Of a stretch of 54,816 bases of DNA, positions 17,849-26,776 are shown one piece after another. The notes beneath the pieces are model-generated. The model saw nothing but the letters and a program-made list of their open reading frames with translations. It searched no databases and was not told the origin of the DNA. Origin of the DNA: Phenylobacterium sp. GTDB lineage: Bacteria > Pseudomonadota > Alphaproteobacteria > Caulobacterales > Caulobacteraceae. Location: positions 1-54,816 of the forward strand of contig NZ_JADCBG010000104.1 of the NCBI RefSeq assembly GCF_020253645.1, read 5' to 3'. The position numbers and the translations under genes are program-made. Every line of letters starts with the position of its first letter. Positions within the stretch are counted from its first letter, which is position 1.

Positions 17849-19050
17849 TGCGGCGGACTTGCCGCTCCCCAAGTGGGGAAGGGGTCCGGCAAGCGGGCCC
17901 AGGCCTTTGGACCCTTCTGCATCTCCGAGGGGGTGAGGAGGGCGGCGTCAAACATGGCGGTGAGCGCTGCCCGGTCCATATCCTTGCCAATCAGGACGAT
18001 CTCCTGCCTCCGGTCGCCATACGGGCTGCGCCAGACATTTGAGAGGAACCGGCGGCTCTCGGTGTCCTGGGGGCGCCTCTCAGGCGGGATGGACGCCCAC
18101 CAGTATCCGCCCCACTCATGCGTCGCAGCCGCTCCGGCCTGGCTCCATGAGCCCACAAAGCGCATTCGGGTCGCAAGCCAGAAGAACCCCTTTGATCTCC
18201 ACACTCCCGGCCACTCGGAGTCGAGGATCGCTTTCAGGCGCATCGGGTGAAAGGGGCGTCGCGCGCGGTAAACAAAGCTGGAGACCCCGTATTCCTCGGT
18301 CTCGGGTGTTTTGCCGAACTCCAGTGCCTGCCGCCAGCCGGCAGCGCTCTGGGCGCGCGCCATGTCGAACAGGCCGGTGTCGAGGATATCCCCGAGGGGC
18401 GCAGCGCCACGCTCCGCATGCACGATCCGGGCCAGGGGGTTCAGCTGGCGACAGAGCGCCTCGACCACCGCCAACTCCGCCGGTGAGACAAGGTCGGTCT
18501 TGTTCAGGACCAGGACATCGGCGAACTCGATCTGGTCTACGAGCAAATCGACGACGGTTCGGGCGTCCTCCTCGCCGAGGCTCTCGCCGCGATCGGCAAG
18601 GAAGTCGCTGGAGCCATAGTCCCGGTGGAAGTTGAAGGCGTCCACCACCGTGACCATCGTGTCCAGCCGCGAGACGTCCCGGAGACTTTCGCCATCCTCG
18701 GAGATGAAGTCAAAGGTGGCCGCCACGGGCATGGGTTCGGAGATGCCGGTGCTCTCAATGAGGAGGTAATCGAAGCGCCCCTCGGCGGCGAGGCGGCGAA
18801 CCTCTGCGAGCAGGTCCTCTCGCAGGGTGCAGCAGATGCACCCGTTGGACATTTCCACGAGGCGCTCTTCGGTCCGCGACAGGTCTGCGCCGCCCTGGCG
18901 GACCAGCGCTCCGTCGATATTGACCTCGCTCATGTCGTTCACGATGACAGCGACGCGGAGGCCTTCGCGGTTTCGCAGAACATGGTTCAGGAGGGTGGTC
19001 TTTCCGGCGCCGAGAAAGCCGGACAGGACAGTGACAGGCAGCTGGACCAA
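17845..19050 (-). CDS. COG0523 (CobW/YciC-type) GTP-binding metallochaperone
   Basis: A 401-residue G3E GTPase. Walker [10 protein letters not shown] is at 11-19, the metal-binding GCICC motif at 70-74, the Walker B/ESTGISEP block at ~97-105 and the guanine-specificity NKTD near 168; the CobW C-terminal domain (~270-375) is complete. COG0523 proteins under Zur control are thought to deliver zinc to client enzymes during zinc limitation (ZigA/ZNG1-like). The start TTG 19050 is supported by GGAGGG six bases upstream. A near-perfect Zur-type palindrome lies 25 bp before the start, shared with the divergent MerC-type gene. The stop overlaps the Fur-like gene. Confidence 0.92.
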   Translation of the reverse strand: MVQLPVTVLSGFLGAGKTTLLNHVLRNREGLRVAVIVNDMSEVNIDGALVRQGGADLSRTEERLVEMSNGCICCTLREDLLAEVRRLAAEGRFDYLLIESTGISEPMPVAATFDFISEDGESLRDVSRLDTMVTVVDAFNFHRDYGSSDFLADRGESLGEEDARTVVDLLVDQIEFADVLVLNKTDLVSPAELAVVEALCRQLNPLARIVHAERGAAPLGDILDTGLFDMARAQSAAGWRQALEFGKTPETEEYGVSSFVYRARRPFHPMRLKAILDSEWPGVWRSKGFFWLATRMRFVGSWSQAGAAATHEWGGYWWASIPPERRPQDTESRRFLSNVWRSPYGDRRQEIVLIGKDMDRAALTAMFDAALLTPSEMQKGPKAWARLPDPFPTWGAASPPQ

Positions 19051-19074
19051 GGGCGCCCTCCGGGGCTAGACATT

Positions 19075-19089
19075 TGTTACAATATAACA
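19075..19089. promoter_or_regulatory. Zur-type operator palindrome
   Basis: TGTTACAATATAACA, in which 6 of 7 base pairs around the centre are complementary. It fits the GTTAYANTRTAAC type of site that I know for alphaproteobacterial Zur. It lies between two divergent genes typical of Zur regulons (COG0523 GTPase, MerC-domain protein), so it could repress both in zinc-replete cells. TATAAC within it could be a -10 box. Confidence 0.75.
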
Positions 19090-19131
19090 TATCTAATGAG
19101 CTGCAGTCGGCCGGGCAAGGTGAAACCAGTA

Positions 19132-19530
19132 ATGTCAGTCTCTTCGAGCGGTGTGCCGGACGCCGTAGCCGTCGGAATTTCGGGCCTCTGCCTGGCGCAC
19201 TGCCTGGCGCTTCCGCTCCTGGCGGCGGTCGTCCCCGTCCTTGGCGCACTGTCCCACGCCGGGTGGGTCCACATCCTTTTCTTCTGTGCGGCGACCCCGG
19301 TGTCCGCCCTGGCCCTGAGGGCTACGGGCGGCTGGCGTCATCCCGGCGTAAGGGCCCTGTTCCTTCTGGGCGTCACCGGCCTGGCCGCCGGCCTTCCCTG
19401 GGGTTGGCCTGAGTGGATCGAGGTCGCCCTGACCAGTCTCGGCAGCGCCGCCCTGGTCGCCGCCCACCTCCTCAATCTCCGTCGGCGCGCCGTTCATCCG
19501 GCGGTTGTGGCTATGGCTGCAGAGAATTGA
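19132..19530 (+). CDS. MerC-domain membrane protein
   Basis: A 132-residue inner-membrane protein of the MerC family with four predicted hydrophobic segments: ~8-33 (GISGLCLAHCLALPLLAAVV), ~42-58, ~70-85 and ~92-108. The cysteine pair in SGLCLAHC in the first helix is the family metal-binding feature. MerC was named for mercuric ion uptake, but MerC-domain proteins recur in zinc-regulated loci. I choose ATG 19132 because it gives a compact N-terminus; ATG 19096 (12 codons earlier) is an alternative but lies almost on the operator. Its own stop is close to the start of a possible promoter for the superoxide dismutase gene. Confidence 0.82.
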   Translation: MSVSSSGVPDAVAVGISGLCLAHCLALPLLAAVVPVLGALSHAGWVHILFFCAATPVSALALRATGGWRHPGVRALFLLGVTGLAAGLPWGWPEWIEVALTSLGSAALVAAHLLNLRRRAVHPAVVAMAAEN

Positions 19531-19557
19531 CGCGAGCGCCTGCGCCCACCATTTAAC
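19527..19557 (+). promoter_or_regulatory. possible sigma-70 promoter for the superoxide dismutase gene
   Basis: TTGACG (19527-19532) overlaps the MerC-type stop; ATTTAA/TTTAAC follows after 18-19 bp. The -35 is good, the -10 only fair and the spacing long. If real, the dismutase gene is not solely dependent on the Zur promoter. Confidence 0.35.
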
Positions 19558-19616
19558 GGGCCGAGGGCGTCCGCGCTCTTCCTCCCCGTTCTTCCGAGAG
19601 AGCCAGGACCCCCGAC

Positions 19617-20345
<729 letters not shown>

Positions 20346-20357
20346 GCCAACCCGGAC

Positions 20358-20732
20358 TCAGCCGAGGGTGAGGGTGCAGGACTCTCCGAGGGTGGGTCGG
20401 GACACCGTGATCCTCGAGAGATCCGGATAGCGCGCACAGAGCCGTTCGGCGAACCACGAGCAGAGAGTCTCCAGGGTCGGGCGTTCCAGCCCCGGCGTAT
20501 CGTTGAGGAGGCCGTGGTCCAGCTCACCCGCCGCCGAGCGGAGGTCAGCGTCGAGGTCGGCGAGATCCGTGACCCACCCGACCGAGCCGTCAGGCGTCCC
20601 ACGGACCGAAGCCTCCACGCGGAAAGAGTGGCCATGAAGACGACGATAGGGCCGCTCTTCCGGACCCTCGGGCAGGTAATGCGCCGCGTCGAAGGTCGCG
20701 GCCTTGGTGATCTCGAACTGTCTTGGGGTCAT
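20358..20732 (-). CDS. queD: 6-carboxy-tetrahydropterin synthase-like protein (QueD)
   Basis: A 124-residue PTPS-fold enzyme that in queuosine synthesis converts dihydroneopterin triphosphate to 6-carboxy-tetrahydropterin. Zinc ligands are His18 (AAH), His33 and His35 (RLHGHSF); the ELDHGLLND block with catalytic Asp/His follows at ~70. The E. coli catalytic cysteine, four residues before the HGH motif, is Tyr29 here (PYRRLHGH), so the canonical mechanism is in doubt. No other cysteine is close to that position (CSWF and CARY are C-terminal). The gene is the last of queC-queE-queD, 21 bp after queE, and convergent with the dismutase gene. Confidence 0.85.
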   Translation of the reverse strand: MTPRQFEITKAATFDAAHYLPEGPEERPYRRLHGHSFRVEASVRGTPDGSVGWVTDLADLDADLRSAAGELDHGLLNDTPGLERPTLETLCSWFAERLCARYPDLSRITVSRPTLGESCTLTLG

Positions 20733-20753
20733 GTCTTGGGGACCGCCGGGCGG

Positions 20754-21386
20754 TCAGGGGATGCCGAGGGACTTGTGAGTCTGGACGCTTAAACGCCAGA
20801 GCGGGTGTGAAAGGCAATAGTCGATCGCGGCCTGCGTATTCTCCGCCAGCCGTGGGCCGTCCATGGGTTGGAGCCTGAAACTCTCGAAGTCCCAACCCAC
20901 AAGGTCGGCCGGATCGATCCCGGGCTGGGGATAGACAAGCTTGAGCTCCTGCCCCGATCGCTGGACGACGGGGACGCGGCCCTTGGGGCTGACGCAGATC
21001 CAGTCGACGCCGGACGGGCAGGGCAGGGAGCCGTTCGTCTCGATAGCAATCCGGAACCCCCGGTCGTGAATCGCGGCGACCAGGGCGTCATCGACCTGCA
21101 GGAGGGGCTCGCCCCCGGTCAGAACAACCAGGCGGTTCTCCGGACCTCCGCGCCAGGCCGAAAGGATGGCCTCGGCCAGGTCCCCCGGCGAGGCGAACCG
21201 TCCCCCTCCGGGCCCATCCATCCCGACGAAGTCGGTGTCGCAGAACGTGCAGGCGGCGGTTGCGCGGTCCTCCTCGCGCCCGGACCAGAGATTGCAGCCG
21301 GCGAACCGGCAGAAGACAGCAGCCTGGCCTGCCTGACCGCCCTCGCCCTGGAGGGTCAGGAAGATCTCCTTGACGGCGTAGCTCAT
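20754..21386 (-). CDS. queE: 7-carboxy-7-deazaguanine synthase
   Basis: QueE is a radical-SAM enzyme that makes 7-carboxy-7-deazaguanine from 6-carboxy-tetrahydropterin. The Fe-S cluster cysteines follow the C-x14-C-x2-C pattern (C31, C46, C49) instead of the common CxxxCxxC; this spacing is known for the Burkholderia-type enzyme. The SAM-binding TGGEPLLQ block is at ~89-96, and the C-terminal region ends in [13 protein letters not shown], a family hallmark. Start ATG 21386 (MSYAVKEIF) overlaps the queC stop by ATGA; the frame continues upstream only by chance. The enzyme needs Mg2+ and SAM. Complete at 210 residues. Confidence 0.95.
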   Translation of the reverse strand: MSYAVKEIFLTLQGEGGQAGQAAVFCRFAGCNLWSGREEDRATAACTFCDTDFVGMDGPGGGRFASPGDLAEAILSAWRGGPENRLVVLTGGEPLLQVDDALVAAIHDRGFRIAIETNGSLPCPSGVDWICVSPKGRVPVVQRSGQELKLVYPQPGIDPADLVGWDFESFRLQPMDGPRLAENTQAAIDYCLSHPLWRLSVQTHKSLGIP

Positions 21387-22105
21387 GGGGAAAGGGCGGG
21401 CCGGCCCGCCGCCTCCCACTCGCGCCAGCCGCGGGCGCGCAGGTCGCAGGCGGGGCAAACTCCGCAACCGTACCCCCAGTCGTGCCGATCGCCTCGCTCC
21501 CCGGCGTAGCAGGTGTGGGTGTCCTCCAAGGTGATGTCCACCAGCGCCTGGCCGCCCAGCCCATAGGTCAGGGCCCAGGTCTGAGCCTTTGTCAGATGCA
21601 TCAAGGGCGTATCGATCACGAAGTCGCGGTCCATGCCCAGGTTCAGGGCGTTCTGCAGAGCGTCAAGCGTCCGCCGCCTGCAATCCGGATAGCCTGAGAA
21701 GTCCGTCTCGCACATGCCGCCCACAAGCCGGCCCAGCCCCCTTCGATCCGCCAGGGCCGCCGCCCAGGTCAGAAAGACCAGGTTCCGGCCGGGTACGAAG
21801 GTGTTTGGCAGGCCACGGGCGTCCATCTCGAACGCGCGTTCGGAGGTCAGCGCCGTCTGGCCGATCGTTCCGAAGGCGGTGAGGTCCAACCGGTGATCAG
21901 CTCCCAGTCGCTCCGCCCAGGCGGGGAAGCCGGACCGCACCTGGTCCAGCACCCTTGTCCGCTGGACCATCTCCACCCCATGCCTCTGTCCATAGTCAAA
22001 CCCGACCGTTTCGACGTGGGCGTAGCGGTCAAGCGCCCAGGCGAGGCAGGCGGCGGAGTCCTGCCCTCCCGAGAACAGAACAAGGGCGCGGTCGTGATGG
22101 GTCAT
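21383..22105 (-). CDS. queC: 7-cyano-7-deazaguanine synthase
   Basis: QueC converts 7-carboxy-7-deazaguanine to preQ0 with ATP and ammonia. The PP-loop SGGQDS is at residues 12-17 and the family FDYGQRH at ~36-42. The zinc-binding cysteines appear late: CYAG near 199 and C-G-V-C-P-A-C at ~214-220. The length of 240 residues is typical. It is the first gene of the queuosine/preQ0 set on this strand (queC-queE-queD), with queE overlapping. Upstream, the 387-bp space to the next gene holds a receptor-gene remnant instead of an obvious riboswitch; I found no preQ1 motif. Confidence 0.95.
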   Translation of the reverse strand: MTHHDRALVLFSGGQDSAACLAWALDRYAHVETVGFDYGQRHGVEMVQRTRVLDQVRSGFPAWAERLGADHRLDLTAFGTIGQTALTSERAFEMDARGLPNTFVPGRNLVFLTWAAALADRRGLGRLVGGMCETDFSGYPDCRRRTLDALQNALNLGMDRDFVIDTPLMHLTKAQTWALTYGLGGQALVDITLEDTHTCYAGERGDRHDWGYGCGVCPACDLRARGWREWEAAGRPALSP

Positions 22106-22167
22106 GCGCCTGAATACCCCCTGGCTTGCTGCAACGCAAAACTTCGGACTCCGCCGGCAATGGCGGG

Positions 22168-22308
22168 TCGGTCGAGGCCTTTGTGAAGGATGCGACTGAC
22201 GGGGAGGCGCTCACGGACACCTACCTGACGGATGATTCCCAAGGCCTGTTCCGGAATGGGTTCTACACCGAGCCCCGGATGCTTGGCATCGGGGTCTCCA
22301 AGACCTGC
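22168..22308 (+). pseudogene. remnant of a TonB-dependent receptor gene (C-terminal fragment)
   Basis: The plus-strand frame from 22168 encodes ~47 residues that read like the end of a Caulobacter-type TonB-dependent receptor: [20 protein letters not shown], then DDSQGLFRNGFYTEPRMLG and GVSKT. The pattern (V-T/L-TDxYL-TDDSxGLFxNxFxxEPRxxGxxxSK) is what the last beta strands of these outer-membrane receptors look like. The rest is absent: queC begins on the opposite strand 60 bp upstream and an in-frame stop lies at 22111-22113. The normal C-terminal stop is lost and the frame runs on into the terminator. Probably the leftover of a deletion or rearrangement; the identification is by eye. Confidence 0.6.
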
Positions 22309-22353
22309 CGGCGGTTTGGGCCAGTCGGCGCGTCCTCCACCCAGAGACCGAAG

Positions 22354-22382
22354 GGGCCCGCGGAACACTGCGGGCCCTTTTT
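22354..22382 (+). terminator. rho-independent terminator
   Basis: Perfect 8-bp stem GGGCCCGC / GCGGGCCC with an 8-base loop, followed by five T (22378-22382). It faces the plus strand and would have terminated the receptor gene whose remnant lies just upstream. It now separates that remnant from the response-regulator gene starting at 22493; the rest of the 387-bp gap shows nothing else clear. Confidence 0.85.
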
Positions 22383-22492
22383 CCGGCGCCGCGCATGCGG
22401 CTGGCGAGAGCCACAAGGCTTCCGAAGCCTTAACTTCAGCGAAACGCCTCGGCGTCATCGTGTGACGAGAAGCATAAGGCTCACAGCTTCCC

Positions 22493-23596
22493 ATGTCGGC
22501 GCCCGATTATCTCTTCGACAGGGTCACCCGGGAGATCCGCCAGCAGATGGAGGGAATCCTGGCGCTGACGGCCCGTCTGGCCTCCCCCCTGTCTCCCGCT
22601 GACGCCAGAGCCTGTGTGCAGGGTGTCGCTGCAGCCGCGGAGACCGTCCGCCGGATTACAGCGGCGTCCTCCGATATTCGCGCCGCCCTCTCCGATACCC
22701 TCACCCTGACACCCGGCCCCGTCGCCCTGCGTGACCTCGTGGATCGTCTGGACGATCGCTGGCGTCAGCGCATACAGGGCTCACGGGTCACCCTTCTGGT
22801 GTCGTATGACGGGCCGCCAGAGGGCGCCGCCATGCTGGACGCAGACCGGGTTCTTCAGGTCTTCGATGGCTTTGTCGCCCATGCGCTCTCCGCCGCGAGC
22901 GGGGGTGCAGTCGAAGCTATGCTGCGGGTCAAGGAGACCGAGGGAGGCTTCATCCTTGAGGGCCGGGTCAGATCCGCCTCGACAGCGGCCCGCGGGGAGT
23001 TCGAGGTCGATGTGCGGGAGATCGAGGCCATGTTCGGCCTGGAGACGGCCCTTGGCTTCATGCTCGCAAGGCACATCCTTCGCAGGCTCGGGGGGCGTGC
23101 GCGGACCCTCCACAATCCCGGCCTGGGAGAGACCCTGAGCTTCGCCTTCCGCACCGAGTCTCCACCTGAGCTTCCCGTTGAGACGGCGGCTGAGGGTCTT
23201 TCTGCGCATATCCTGGTCGTCGATGACAACGCCACCAACCGGATGGTGGCTGAGACCCTTTGCAGCATGTTCGGCTGCACAACCGAGCCCGCCGCGGATG
23301 GAGAGGAAGCCGTGACCGCGGCCGCCTCCGGGCGCTTCGACCTGATCCTCATGGACATTCGCATGCCGCGGCTAGACGGCGTCGCCGCCACCCGCCGCAT
23401 TCGCGCTCTTCCCGATCCGGTCGGCCAGATACCGATTATCGCCCTGACCGCTAACGCCGACGTCGAAGAGACAGCCGCCTATCTCCGTGCGGGAATGAAC
23501 GGCGTTGTCGAGAAGCCGATGAAGCCTGATCAGTTGCTCCAGGTCGTCCTGGAGAACTTGCCCGGGGGTCCGGGTGGGGCCATCGCCGCTACCTGA
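22493..23596 (+). CDS. pseudo-histidine kinase fused to a receiver domain
   Basis: A 367-residue signalling protein. Residues ~1-225 align by pattern to a DHp plus ATPase pair, but the phospho-acceptor His is Arg (TREIRQQMEGI where HEIRTPLNGI is usual) and the N and G boxes are eroded (FDGFVAHALSAASGG; no GxGxG). Residues ~237-355 form an intact receiver: acidic pair D244-D245, phospho-Asp D288 (LILMDIRMP), Thr in ALTA and Lys in EKPMK. It is therefore likely a phosphoryl acceptor whose N-terminal part is a dimerisation or docking module, like ChpT-type pseudokinases. ATG 22493 overlaps nothing. The hybrid kinase at 24701 is the nearest candidate donor. Confidence 0.85.
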   Translation: MSAPDYLFDRVTREIRQQMEGILALTARLASPLSPADARACVQGVAAAAETVRRITAASSDIRAALSDTLTLTPGPVALRDLVDRLDDRWRQRIQGSRVTLLVSYDGPPEGAAMLDADRVLQVFDGFVAHALSAASGGAVEAMLRVKETEGGFILEGRVRSASTAARGEFEVDVREIEAMFGLETALGFMLARHILRRLGGRARTLHNPGLGETLSFAFRTESPPELPVETAAEGLSAHILVVDDNATNRMVAETLCSMFGCTTEPAADGEEAVTAAASGRFDLILMDIRMPRLDGVAATRRIRALPDPVGQIPIIALTANADVEETAAYLRAGMNGVVEKPMKPDQLLQVVLENLPGGPGGAIAAT

Positions 23597-23957
23597 CGCC
23601 GGGCATTCGAAAGACCGTCGGATCGGGGTCGGTAAGTCCAGGGTCGGGTCGATGTGCGGATCGTCGCGTGCACCGGGAGAAGCCCCTCTTCACCTGCATG
23701 GTCCAGTATAGCGCCGAAGTTTCTTTTCTCCGGGTCAGCTCCCAACCCGCAGAGTCCCCGCGCTCATTCCCCTGTCCAACGAGGCAGGGGCTGGAGCAAA
23801 AGGGCTCACTGCGCCCACGGAAGTCCCTGTCCGAACCGCTCTAGGTTGGAGGTGCTCGACGCGCCCGACCCTTCGCCAGTCCCCTGGCGGCGTAAGTGGG
23901 CTTGCGGGTGTGCCCCGAACCGGCATTGTGGCGAGGTCGATCACCGGGGGAGAGGCC
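23597..23957. other. 361-bp intergenic stretch, nothing recognised
   Basis: No gene, tRNA or repeat is evident. A CCCCTG-N10-CAGGGG hairpin (23769-23790) is the only structure I see; it lacks a T-run. The promoter of the methyltransferase gene must lie in here. Confidence 0.6.
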
Positions 23958-24593
23958 ATGGCGAGCTGGTATGAGCGAACGATCCTGCCGAAGTTCCTGG
24001 CGTGCGCCTGCTCAGGTCCCGAGATGATGCGCCAGCGGGGGCGCCTCGTACCCCGCGCAAGCGGGCGGGTCCTCGAGCTGGGCGTGGGCATGGGCCTGAA
24101 CCTCGTCTTTTATGATCCGGACAGGGTCTCGTCGGTGAGTGGCGTCGATCCGGCGCCTGAATTGAGGGCCATGGCCGAAGCCGCCCCTCGGCCGGAAGGG
24201 CTTCCGGTCGAGATTCTGGCCGGAGTCGCCGAGGACCTGCCCTTCGAGGCGGCCAGCTTTGACAGCGTGGTCTGTACCTTCACCCTGTGTTCGGTCCACT
24301 CGCCGGAGCGGGCCCTCGCGGAAGCCCGGCGCGTTCTCAAGCCGGGCGGCCGGCTGTTCTACTGCGAGCATGGTCTTTCCCCGGATGTGGACGTCGCCCG
24401 CTGGCAGAGACGGATCGAGCCGCTCTGGGAGCGTCTGGCGGGGGGCTGTCGACTGACGCGACCAATCCTGCCCCTGATTGAAGGGGCGGGATTCTCCGCC
24501 CTTGACGCGGAAAGCGCCTACCTGCCCAAAGTCCCGCGCTTTGCAGGATGGAATGTGCTCGGAGAGGCTGGCCTTCACCATCCCTCGGCATGA
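23958..24593 (+). CDS. class I SAM-dependent methyltransferase
   Basis: A 211-residue methyltransferase with a Rossmann fold. Motif I (VLELGVGMGLNL, ~40-51), the acidic end of strand 2 (VDPAPELR, ~66), motif III region (AEDLPFEAASFDSVVCTFTLCSV, in two pieces ~93-115) and RRVLKPGGRLFYCEHG (~127-142) are all present. The pattern resembles the METTL7/UbiE-like group acting on small molecules, quinones or lipids. ATG 23958 (MASWYERTILPK) has GGGGGAGAGG in front and is preferred over the start 16 codons earlier. The gene is not clearly in an operon: 361 bp upstream and 107 bp downstream are free. Confidence 0.88.
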   Translation: MASWYERTILPKFLACACSGPEMMRQRGRLVPRASGRVLELGVGMGLNLVFYDPDRVSSVSGVDPAPELRAMAEAAPRPEGLPVEILAGVAEDLPFEAASFDSVVCTFTLCSVHSPERALAEARRVLKPGGRLFYCEHGLSPDVDVARWQRRIEPLWERLAGGCRLTRPILPLIEGAGFSALDAESAYLPKVPRFAGWNVLGEAGLHHPSA

Positions 24594-24657
24594 ATCTGAA
24601 TTCCGAGACCTCCCGAGGTTGGCTTCGATCATTGGCTTTCGTCACCAGTTTGGAGAC

Positions 24658-24673
24658 GTAACGCTGGCTTAAC
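24658..24673 (+). promoter_or_regulatory. candidate CtrA box
   Basis: GTAA-CGCTGGC-TTAAC fits the CtrA full site TTAA-N7-TTAAC with one mismatch, and lies 28 bp upstream of the hybrid kinase start. CtrA is the master cell-cycle regulator of Caulobacterales. Supported only by pattern and position. Confidence 0.45.
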
Positions 24674-24700
24674 CCAAACCCGCGATGATTTGACCTATGG

Positions 24701-26644
24701 GTGCATGAGAATGAGGATATGCAGCACTATCCATCCAGTATGTTGGGCGAGGAAAACTTCCTACTCCAGCTTTCAGGCGTAGCCGCATGGAAGTATTTTG
24801 CGGATGGCCGGTTCGATTGGTCGCCAGCCATGTACCAAATGTTTCAACTTGAGCCCGGATGTACGCCAAGTGAAGTTGTCTCACGCTATCATCCCGATGA
24901 CCGGAATCACGTTACGCGCAGCTTGGCTAAAGCATTTATAAGCGACGAGCCTTTATCGACTTATTACAGAATTTTGTTGCCAAATGGAGATATCAGGCAA
25001 ATACATTCGAGGGTAGTTTCAAGGTTGGGAGATAAAGGTCCTGAAGTCGTAGGAGTAAATATAGACGTTACATCTCATTGGAATGATATGAAGCTCGATG
25101 TCAATGAGCTGCGCAGATTTAAGTTTATCGCAGAAAACACAAAAGATCTAATAATAAGATATTCGTCAGATGGATTATTCACATTTGTATCCCCTGCAGT
25201 GAAGTCGATACTCGGATATGATCCTGATGAGCTGATCGGTAAGCCGATCATCAGTCTGATTGATAGCGAGGCTCATCCGAGGGCCTCAAAAATGCTGGAA
25301 AACATAACTATTTCGAAGCGTACTCCAGGTCCAACCGAGGTCCTGACAATACGCAAGGACGGAAGTCGGATCTGGTTAGAAGGAAATCCAAGGCCAGCCC
25401 ATAATGTCTTTGGTGATCTGATAGAATGGGTGGACGTCTTGCGCGACGTTACGGAACGCAAGGACGCTGAGAGAGCCCTCGTCAAGGCGCTCTCGGAAGC
25501 TGATGCGGCTGCGGAGGCGAAGTCACAGTTCCTTGCAAACATGAGTCATGAACTAAGGACTCCATTAACAAGCATTATCGGATTTTCTGATCTAATCGAG
25601 AAAGAAGATATATCATCTGAAAGAGTGAAATCCTATACAAATAAGATTTCTATGGGAAGTCGTACATTATTGAATGTTGTAAATGATATTCTAGATCTCT
25701 CCAAACTTGAGAATGGAGCTCTTGAGCTCGATCTAAGGCCGTTCAATCCTGAACGTCTTGTGGAGGATGCAATAGCGCTTCTGGTTCCACAGGCGGAAGG
25801 AAAAGGACTTGTTGTTCGAGGTCATTTTCGTCCGTCCCTGGACGACGGAACGCCAGACTGGCTCTTTGGCGATGATATGCGGATAAACCAGGTTCTGTTG
25901 AACCTCCTGTCCAACGCCATCAAGTTCACGGATGAGGGGACGATCAAGGTCGCTGTGGCGGCTCAGCGACGCGATCCGGGCCGCGCCCTGCTCACGATCC
26001 AGGTTGCCGACAGCGGCCTGGGAATGTCGGAAGCACAGATTTCCAAACTCTTCGAACGGTTCTCCCAGGCCGATGGCTCCATCAGCCGGCGCTATGGGGG
26101 GACCGGCCTGGGGTTGGCGATCTCGCGCCGCCTGATTGACTTGATGGGGGGAAGCATAACCGTCGAGAGCGAGGTCGGACGGGGCTCGTGCTTTACCGTG
26201 ACGGTCGAACTGGACGTCACCGAACCCGCGGAAGAGTCGGTTCGGGCGCCCGCCGTCAGTCTCGCCCAGCCGATCAGGATCCTGCTGGCGGAAGACAATC
26301 CGGCGAATCGCGAGTTGATGGACGCCCTGCTCAAGGATACCGGCGTGAAGCTGAGTTTCGCGGCCGATGGGGCCGAGGCCGTGGAGATGGTGACCCGGGA
26401 GGCGTTCGATCTCGTCCTGATGGACATCCAGATGCCTGTCATGGATGGCGTCTCTGCGACCCAGGCGATCCGGAGGCTCTCAGGCAGGGCCGCGAGCATC
26501 CCGATCATCGCCCTTTCCGCCAATGTCCTCCCGGGGCAGGTCCAGCAGTACGCGGAGCAGGGTTTCAGCGGCCACGTCGGAAAGCCGATCAACGTGGGGG
26601 CTTTGTTTGCAGCCATCTCGGGCGCGCTCGAGGAGGCCGATTGA
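24701..26644 (+). CDS. PAS-PAS hybrid histidine kinase with receiver domain (mosaic composition)
   Basis: A 647-residue soluble hybrid sensor kinase: PAS domains at ~20-125 and ~140-255, DHp with phospho-His283 in NMSHELRTPLT, an ATPase domain (~390-505; NLLSNAIKFT, DSGLGMS, GGTGLGLAI) and a C-terminal receiver (~525-640) with phospho-Asp575 in VLMDIQMP and Lys in GKP. All catalytic residues are present. The striking feature is base composition: codons up to about residue 375 are AT-rich (ATA, TTA, AGA, AAT), whereas from ~25840 on the sequence has the usual GC-rich codons. The GTG start at 24701 has no good ribosome binding site; ATG 24719 is an alternative. A CtrA-like box lies upstream. 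Confidence 0.9.
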   Translation: MHENEDMQHYPSSMLGEENFLLQLSGVAAWKYFADGRFDWSPAMYQMFQLEPGCTPSEVVSRYHPDDRNHVTRSLAKAFISDEPLSTYYRILLPNGDIRQIHSRVVSRLGDKGPEVVGVNIDVTSHWNDMKLDVNELRRFKFIAENTKDLIIRYSSDGLFTFVSPAVKSILGYDPDELIGKPIISLIDSEAHPRASKMLENITISKRTPGPTEVLTIRKDGSRIWLEGNPRPAHNVFGDLIEWVDVLRDVTERKDAERALVKALSEADAAAEAKSQFLANMSHELRTPLTSIIGFSDLIEKEDISSERVKSYTNKISMGSRTLLNVVNDILDLSKLENGALELDLRPFNPERLVEDAIALLVPQAEGKGLVVRGHFRPSLDDGTPDWLFGDDMRINQVLLNLLSNAIKFTDEGTIKVAVAAQRRDPGRALLTIQVADSGLGMSEAQISKLFERFSQADGSISRRYGGTGLGLAISRRLIDLMGGSITVESEVGRGSCFTVTVELDVTEPAEESVRAPAVSLAQPIRILLAEDNPANRELMDALLKDTGVKLSFAADGAEAVEMVTREAFDLVLMDIQMPVMDGVSATQAIRRLSGRAASIPIIALSANVLPGQVQQYAEQGFSGHVGKPINVGALFAAISGALEEAD

Positions 26645-26776
26645 ACCTGTCGCCGTGGTTTGCCTGCGCTCGGCGTCAGCCGGGGCTTGCTTTTCGGCTC
26701 CTGCGCCCGGGAAAGCGGCCGGTTTCGAGTGAAAACACGCAGGTCGTCAAAAGGGCTTCGGACTCAAGCGGAGTTC

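Noticed and set aside
22106-22200. Possible preQ1 riboswitch upstream of queC.
   Set aside because: On the minus strand no preQ1 class I, II or III motif is visible, and the space is taken by the receptor remnant.
22151-22316. A 6S-RNA-like layout: CCGCCGGCA and TGCCGGCGG 150 bases apart, with an inner hairpin, next to a terminator.
   Set aside because: The enclosed sequence reads as the C-terminus of a TonB receptor, codon by codon, and GC-rich complementary 9-mers occur by chance at this base composition; no matching 6S bubble was recognised.
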